NCBI GenBank assembly: GCA_026002695.1
Contig: BOCB01000061.1
Span: forward strand, 1-9,114
DNA length: 9,114 nucleotides
Direction of reading: 5' to 3'
From: Synergistales bacterium
GTDB lineage: Bacteria > Synergistota > Synergistia > Synergistales > Synergistaceae
Shown: positions 4,959 to 9,114 of the stretch, one piece after another
Numbering within the stretch: position 1 is the stretch's first letter
Layout of the letters: each line of letters starts with the position of its first letter
Program-made: the position numbers and the translations under genes
The notes under the pieces: model-generated
Seen by the model: the letters and a program-made list of their open reading frames with translations, nothing else
Database searches by the model: none
What the model was told of the DNA's origin: nothing

Positions 4959-7911
4959 TCTCGCCCGCGAAATCCGCTCCGCCGCCCCCGTCCTCATTCG
5001 TCTCGGAGACGCCTCTGTTTTCATGCCTCCTGCATATCGTTCCCCAAGAGCAGCGGCCGCAGGAATCGGACTCGTAATTCGCGCCGAACGTCCCGCGTCC
5101 CGCGCTGTCGTTAATATTCTCCATGAGGGCAAGAGCCTCCGCTGTTTTCTCCTCCATCGTAACCGTTTTTTCGGACTTAGCCGCAAAGTACGCGTCCCGC
5201 GCGTTGTCATCGGCCCACCAGCCCGTTATTTTCCCGTCGCCGTGCCCGATATAGCCAAAGCCGATTAATTTTTTATACGCGCTGTCACCTGACGCGCGCA
5301 ATACAGCGGCGTATGAGGCGAGCTGAAGGGAATTTTTGTACTTGCCGCTCTCTCCCCTCTTGTAATCGATCAGGACGGCTCCCTCGTTCCAGACGTCCAC
5401 CCTGTCAACCCTGCCCCTGAAGATTACGCGCGCTGATTCATAATCGGGAAGGACGTACTCGAACTCGGTTCGCGCCCTCACAAGCCCGTTTCTCGCGGCT
5501 CCAAGCTCAACATTGTCCTGCGCCGCCGCGCCCCTTTCCATCCTGCCGCGCAAGTCAATCACCGAGGGTAGGGCGCGCGCGTCGTTGAGTTCGGGATATT
5601 TCTTCGCGAGGGAGGTGAGCATGTCCTCCCATTTTTGCGCAAGCAGGCCGGAGAAACTGACGGAGCCGTTATTTTTCAAATAATCCTCCCATAGAATCTG
5701 CCACATTTTGTGCATGACGTCGCCGGCGCGAAGCGCCCCAAAGACGCCCGTATCGCCGCGCGGCCGTTCAAGACGCGCTATATTCTCGCACCAGAAGGCA
5801 AAAGGGCAGTCGGCGAAACGATCGACGGCGCTCAGCGACACGACGAGAGGCGGCGGGCGGCGGACGGCCGCTCCTGCGGGATTGACGCGCCCCGCGCGCG
5901 GAAACGCGCCCCGTCCCGCCTGTTCGCCGTCCAAGAGCTCCTTCGCGTCGAAGCGTATATCGTCCTCATAACTATTTTCGTCACCGCCGCGCGCGCGCCC
6001 GTACAAGGAAAGGACGAACGGCGAGACTGACTGCTCCCTGCCGGAGGAGTCCTTTGCGGACCGAACAAGTATCGTTACTGTTTCGGCAACGGCTATCATC
6101 CGAAGGAAGAGCGCCTCCTTCTGTTCGCGCGTCTCGCTCATGGTCGGCAAATGCACGGCAAATTCATCAGCGCCTTTTGGCTTGGCTTTGTTTATCTCGT
6201 CGCGCAGCTCGCCGGAGATAAGCTGCCCCGCGTACTGCGGGCCGGGGAAGCGCGGCGGGGAAACGTCCGTGATTATCCACAGCTTATGCGATACCAAGAC
6301 GGGCGGCGGCGCGTCATACAGACAGACCACGTTGCCGAGCCTCGCCGGAAGAACGGTCATCGTCTCACGCGCCCAGTCGGAAAGAAAAACCATAGCGTCG
6401 CCGTCCCTGAAGCGTATATCTCCGGCCTCGCCGAGCGGCGGGGATAATTCCTCCAAAAGCCTCAGTTTTTGCTCCGTCTCGCCGCGCGCGGAGACGGATT
6501 CGCGCACAGCCGCGTCAAGGCTCGTGTCGTCTCCGGCATCGCGCGACACAAGCAGATCTCTCTCCTCACCCCACAGGGACAGCAGCGCGGCGAGCAGTTC
6601 CGCGCCCGTATGCCCGCCCTCTTCGTTAAGGAACGCGCAAAATTTATCGAGCTCCTCCAAGAGCGAGAGCGATTCTGTGTCTTCGGCCAATCCGCCTTTG
6701 CCGAGGATTCGCCTCCATGCGGACATTCCCTCCGGAGCCGCGATGTCCGCCGCGCGTCCGGCGAAAGACGGATTTATTGTCGGAAGCCTAAAAGGTAAAG
6801 ATAAACCCCTTTTTTCATAGCCTCGTAAAATCCGCCAAGTTTTTCTGTATGGCCAGCCGAGCCTGTATGCCTCCCACGCGCTCCGCGCGATTTTGAACAT
6901 CGGCGTCTCCGCGACGGGCGTCTCCGCCCGCGTCTGATGCGGCACGCCGTATTTAGTGAGCGCCGCCTCCATGAGCGAAATCGCGTCGCTTGGCAGGTAT
7001 ATTCCAACATCCGAAAGAGTCTCGTCCATATCAGCTGAGATCACAGGCGCGAGATTGCCCTCTCCGTTCGACGCAAGGGCTATTTCGCGGGCTATTCCCT
7101 CATACTGCCAATATATATCCGGCGCTGAAAAAGTTTTTGTCAAATTCCTCAGCTCCGACGAAACGTCCGCGCTGTCTATGATATGAACGGACGCGCCAAG
7201 CTGTTCCGGCAGATCATGAAAATCAGCGAGCCCCGTTTGCGGCGCGAAGAAGTCCATATCGATCCCCGCCTCCCGGAATCGCTGAACGAGCGCGAGCTGC
7301 GCGCCTGTCATCGACAAAAATCCGATCCAGCAGAGGGAATCTCCGCTCAATTTATTTTTAATGTCCTCACTATTCATCTTCGAGAGCAGCCAAGGGAGCT
7401 GCGAGTTGTCCGCGAGGCGGTGATCGTCCAAGTAGATCAAGTAGTCCCTGTATATTTCGTACAGTATGCCGCGAGGCGAGATCGCGCCGTCACGCGCCGC
7501 GGCTTCATGCAGCATGTCGGGCGGCGTCGCTTCGAGCAGCAGCTCACGAACCGCGTCGGAGAGCACGCCGATGAAACCGGCCTTACGTGCGCCCTCCGGC
7601 ACGGACAGAGCAAGCTCTTCCTTTTCGCGAATGAATTTGTCGCGCAAACAGCGGAGTATCAATCTGTGATCTGGAGGGTCTATCTGACGGCGAAGCTCGT
7701 CCCTCTCCGTGAGATTTTTGTACATTGCGGACCAATCCCATATGCGCGGACCGCGCCCAAAATATCCGCCCCCCGCGAGAAACGCGCGCAACGCATCCTT
7801 GGAGGACGACGACGGCAGCATAAATACGACGCCGGACGAATCCCCCCCGTAACGCTCATAAAGCGCGCGCTCTAGCGATTTGATTTTTACGTAACCGTGA
7901 ATGTTTATCAT
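4948..7911 (-). CDS. addB: AddB-type helicase-like nuclease subunit (PD-(D/E)XK, Fe-S)
   Basis: This is the partner subunit of AddA, expected to act on the other strand and to read regulatory sequences. It has 987 residues counted from 7911. The N-terminal two thirds look like a decayed helicase: where a Walker A would be expected there is only MLPSSSSKDAL (31-41), with no GKT, so no ATPase activity is predicted. The C-terminal nuclease is intact: GDVMH (His734), GRVDRVD (Asp836), IDYK (Asp849, Lys851), and Gln863-x3-Tyr867. Cys702 (FADCPFAFW) plus Cys951-x2-Cys954-x5-Cys960 form the classic 4Fe-4S iron staple. An acidic Gly/Glu-rich tail follows. I prefer ATG 7911 because GGAAAGAAG lies 8 bases upstream; ATG 7932 (7 residues longer) has a poor ribosome-binding site but remains possible. 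It is shorter than the roughly 1150 residues of Bacillus AddB. First gene of the addB-addA operon. Confidence 0.85.
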   Translation of the reverse strand: MINIHGYVKIKSLERALYERYGGDSSGVVFMLPSSSSKDALRAFLAGGGYFGRGPRIWDWSAMYKNLTERDELRRQIDPPDHRLILRCLRDKFIREKEELALSVPEGARKAGFIGVLSDAVRELLLEATPPDMLHEAAARDGAISPRGILYEIYRDYLIYLDDHRLADNSQLPWLLSKMNSEDIKNKLSGDSLCWIGFLSMTGAQLALVQRFREAGIDMDFFAPQTGLADFHDLPEQLGASVHIIDSADVSSELRNLTKTFSAPDIYWQYEGIAREIALASNGEGNLAPVISADMDETLSDVGIYLPSDAISLMEAALTKYGVPHQTRAETPVAETPMFKIARSAWEAYRLGWPYRKTWRILRGYEKRGLSLPFRLPTINPSFAGRAADIAAPEGMSAWRRILGKGGLAEDTESLSLLEELDKFCAFLNEEGGHTGAELLAALLSLWGEERDLLVSRDAGDDTSLDAAVRESVSARGETEQKLRLLEELSPPLGEAGDIRFRDGDAMVFLSDWARETMTVLPARLGNVVCLYDAPPPVLVSHKLWIITDVSPPRFPGPQYAGQLISGELRDEINKAKPKGADEFAVHLPTMSETREQKEALFLRMIAVAETVTILVRSAKDSSGREQSVSPFVLSLYGRARGGDENSYEDDIRFDAKELLDGEQAGRGAFPRAGRVNPAGAAVRRPPPLVVSLSAVDRFADCPFAFWCENIARLERPRGDTGVFGALRAGDVMHKMWQILWEDYLKNNGSVSFSGLLAQKWEDMLTSLAKKYPELNDARALPSVIDLRGRMERGAAAQDNVELGAARNGLVRARTEFEYVLPDYESARVIFRGRVDRVDVWNEGAVLIDYKRGESGKYKNSLQLASYAAVLRASGDSAYKKLIGFGYIGHGDGKITGWWADDNARDAYFAAKSEKTVTMEEKTAEALALMENINDSAGRGTFGANYESDSCGRCSWGTICRRHENRGVSETNEDGGGGADFAGENDE

Positions 7912-7932
7912 AAGATATTCTTCTTTCCGCAT

Positions 7933-8100
7933 GGCTTACTCGACCGCATGACATTTATGTTAACAGAATTGATAACAAATGATTCGGCATTCGATTCTCT
8001 TGCATGGGTGGCTACTTTATGGTAGTTCGCCAGATGTCCTAAACCGTGACTAAATTATTGTTATGCCTCAATCTCAGATACTTTGATTAAAAACCTTAAA
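7933..8100. other. AT-rich intergenic island upstream of addB
   Basis: By hand count 63 of 168 bases are G or C (37.5%), against close to 60% in the flanking genes. I see no credible gene on either strand. It should contain the addB promoter, but no good -35/-10 pair stands out; TAACAT and TTGTTA (around 7960-7980, minus strand) are AT-rich candidates only. It contains the palindrome TGTTAACA and an imperfect hairpin at 8009-8032. It could be a remnant of foreign DNA. Confidence 0.5.
8009..8032. repeat. Imperfect bulged hairpin in the addB upstream region
   Basis: TGG and CTAC (8009-8015) pair with GTAG (8022-8025) and CCA (8030-8032) around a 6-base TTTATG loop, with a 4-base TTCG bulge on one side. 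No U-tract follows on either strand, so it is not a standard terminator. It may be a protein-binding site or the trace of a transposon end. Confidence 0.35.
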
Positions 8101-8535
8101 TCAGCCTTCCACTAAAATTTCTCTTATTTCATCAGCGCTGTAATATTTCCCGCTGTTCATGCCGGGACATGATTTCGCGTAACTGTCCCACGTATACCTG
8201 CCGCTGAGGATGTCGCGCCAAAAGGGAAACGTCCTGCACTGCGAAGGACGCGCGCCGTATACGCGGCAGCGTATTGGGCGCTCCAAGAATATACAGTCGT
8301 AATTGGATTTTTCGCGAAGCGACGGACGCCAGTATTTATTGTGTACGTAGAGCAACCGAAAATCATCTATATCCACTCCGACTGCTGACGCCATCGCGGC
8401 TTCCTCCTGAGCGGTGAAGCGCACTGTTCCCGGAGCTCCCCCGCAGCAGCAGCCGCACATCACACAGGAGAAATAAAGACCGACGCTCCACCAAGGAAGT
8501 GGTTCTTCGTCAGGATACGGGGCGCGCGTCTTCAC
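8101..8535 (-). CDS. YkgJ-type CxxCxxCC cysteine-cluster protein
   Basis: This is a 144-residue soluble protein of the YkgJ/CxxCxxCC family, thought to bind zinc or iron through conserved cysteines; the biochemical role of most members is unknown. The signature is clear: FSCVMCGCCCGG (22-33, cysteines 24, 27, 30, 31 plus an extra Cys29), DCIFLE (Cys81), IRCRVYGARPSQCRTFPFW (Cys90, Cys100) and SCPG (Cys123). No signal peptide or membrane segment is seen. The start is GTG at 8533-8535, supported by TGAGGG about 7 bases upstream. The first 26 bases of the gene lie inside the end of the Lgt-family gene, so the two are very probably cotranscribed and translationally coupled. No strong terminator follows the TGA; only a weak TGATT/AATCA fold is present. 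Confidence 0.88.
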   Translation of the reverse strand: MKTRAPYPDEEPLPWWSVGLYFSCVMCGCCCGGAPGTVRFTAQEEAAMASAVGVDIDDFRLLYVHNKYWRPSLREKSNYDCIFLERPIRCRVYGARPSQCRTFPFWRDILSGRYTWDSYAKSCPGMNSGKYYSADEIREILVEG

Positions 8536-9114
8536 AAACCGCCCTCATTTTTTTGAACGAATATACAAGCCATACGGCGCCTACAAGGACAGCGAGGAGC
8601 CCGGTGTGCTGACCGACTCGGAGGCCGAGTATCCTGTCCCCGGCGCGGAAGAAGTCAAACACGAACCTGTAAAGGCCATACGATATGAGGAAGAGCGGCC
8701 AGAGAAAAGCCGCCTTTGCCGCGCCTTCGGGTGAGCGGCGGAGTTTTTTTTCGATGATAAGCAGGGAGACAAAGATAATAAACGCAGCAAGCGACTCCGA
8801 TAACTGGGACGGAAATACCCTTACCGATGGATTGTCGGGAAACGATATTCCGTAAAATGAATCTGTCGGCAACCCTCGGCAGCATCCGTTCAGGAAGCAG
8901 CCCCATCTGCCGACAAAGAGCATGAACGCGCACGGAATCGATGCCGACTCCGCGAAACTGTTCACCGAAACGCCAAGCTTCTTCAGCTTCCACAGACCGG
9001 CCAAACCGCCGCCTATGAAGCCCGGGCCGGAGGAAACGCCGCTCTCCCAGAAATACAATATGCGGATCGGGTCATCGGCGAACCTCTGCCAGTTGTCGAA
9101 ATATCCTCCTAAAG
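8510..9114 (-). CDS. Lgt-family prolipoprotein diacylglyceryl transferase-like membrane protein, 5' end outside window
   Basis: There are 200 visible residues; the frame is open to the window edge, and Lgt proteins usually have 260-290, so about 60-90 N-terminal residues are missing. Lgt moves diacylglyceryl from phosphatidylglycerol to the lipobox cysteine of prolipoproteins in the inner membrane. Family marks in fragment numbering: DPIRILYFWESG (14-25), GRWGCFLNGCCRG (68-80, matching the essential-Arg GRxGNFxNGE block), FPSQLSE (100-106), YRFVFDFFR (148-156, second conserved Arg149) and GQHTGLL (168-174). Hydrophobic segments lie near 58-68, 106-120, 134-152 and 170-186. The block is the cysteine-containing variant, and the usual aromatic or His before GG in the xGGxIGG loop is replaced (SSGPGFIGG). 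It may therefore be a divergent Lgt relative rather than the housekeeping enzyme. A TTG at 9058 lacks a ribosome-binding site and is not the start. Confidence 0.8.
   Translation of the reverse strand, partial: LGGYFDNWQRFADDPIRILYFWESGVSSGPGFIGGGLAGLWKLKKLGVSVNSFAESASIPCAFMLFVGRWGCFLNGCCRGLPTDSFYGISFPDNPSVRVFPSQLSESLAAFIIFVSLLIIEKKLRRSPEGAAKAAFLWPLFLISYGLYRFVFDFFRAGDRILGLRVGQHTGLLAVLVGAVWLVYSFKKMRAVCEDARPVS

Noticed and set aside
3625..5114. Long plus-strand frames of about 250 codons opposite addA and addB (3625-4398, 4371-5114)
   Set aside because: No recognisable domain; they overlap each other and well-supported minus-strand genes.
4959..5210. Upstream extension of the addA frame to an ATG at 5210
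   Set aside because: The extra 84 residues are Arg-rich, non-family sequence and lie wholly within the conserved Fe-S end of addB. Recognisable AddA sequence begins near the MM at 4958/4955.
6140..7875. Plus-strand frames opposite addB (6140-6820, 7183-7875)
   Set aside because: Ser/Arg-rich low-information translations that mirror addB codon positions, with no family motif.
7981..8040. tRNA-like or small-RNA gene in the AT-rich island
   Set aside because: No cloverleaf with acceptor, anticodon and T arms can be drawn, and no promoter-terminator pair is visible; only one bulged hairpin is present.
8075..8106. Terminator after the YkgJ-type gene
   Set aside because: Only a 5-bp AT stem (TGATT/AATCA) overlapping the stop codon and no proper U-tract after it; too weak to call.
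9105..9110. Perfect AGGAGG (minus strand) near the window edge as a ribosome-binding site for the Lgt-like gene
   Set aside because: No ATG, GTG or TTG follows at a usable distance, and the bases encode in-frame Lgt-like residues (LGGYFDNW).
1..9114. CRISPR array, toxin-antitoxin pair, intact insertion sequence or phage-defence cassette
   Set aside because: No regularly spaced repeats, transposase, or defence-type neighbours were found. The helicase and nuclease pair is adequately explained as AddAB repair.

Overview
The window looks like a bacterial chromosome segment of fairly high G+C (roughly 57-60% in the genes, by eye), densely coding and mostly read from the minus strand. The organism cannot be named from the sequence. 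The AddAB-type (rather than RecBCD) repair locus, the glutamate- and alanine-rich chemoreceptor tail and a GC-rich hairpin repeat that I loosely associate with Synergistota-like anaerobes make that group, or a high-GC Firmicute, a low-confidence guess.

Layout. Bases 1-452 (+) are the C-terminal tail of a methyl-accepting chemotaxis protein. Bases 449-554 hold a short palindromic element: two inverted copies of a 27-base hairpin sequence, one acting as the chemoreceptor terminator, the other lying behind the convergent gene. Bases 566-1114 (-) encode a RimJ/RimL-type GNAT acetyltransferase with its own sigma-70-like promoter (1156-1184), which is embedded in two dyads sharing a TTGCG half-site. 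Bases 1239-4958 (-) encode an AddA-type helicase-nuclease and 4948-7911 (-) its AddB-type partner. The two genes overlap and form an addB-addA operon. A 37.5% G+C island (7933-8100) precedes addB. Bases 8101-8535 (-) encode a YkgJ-type CxxCxxCC cysteine-cluster protein, overlapping by 26 bases the end of an Lgt-family membrane protein (8510 to the window edge, 5' end missing).

How they work together. AddB and AddA are expected to form one heterodimeric machine that resects double-strand DNA ends for RecA-dependent repair. AddA supplies the only intact motor (Walker A, DEFQD box). Both subunits end in a RecB-type PD-(D/E)XK nuclease, and, unusually, both carry the four-cysteine C...C-x2-C-x5-C 'iron staple'. 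The Lgt-family and YkgJ-type genes are coupled translationally and probably form a separate operon. The chemoreceptor and the acetyltransferase are unrelated singletons.

There is no CRISPR array, no intact mobile element and no RNA gene that I can support. No clearly new multi-gene system is visible. The most notable points are the doubled iron-staple signature in the AddAB pair, the dyads around the acetyltransferase promoter, the inverted hairpin element that supplies a stop codon and terminator, and the atypical active-site signature of the Lgt-like protein.
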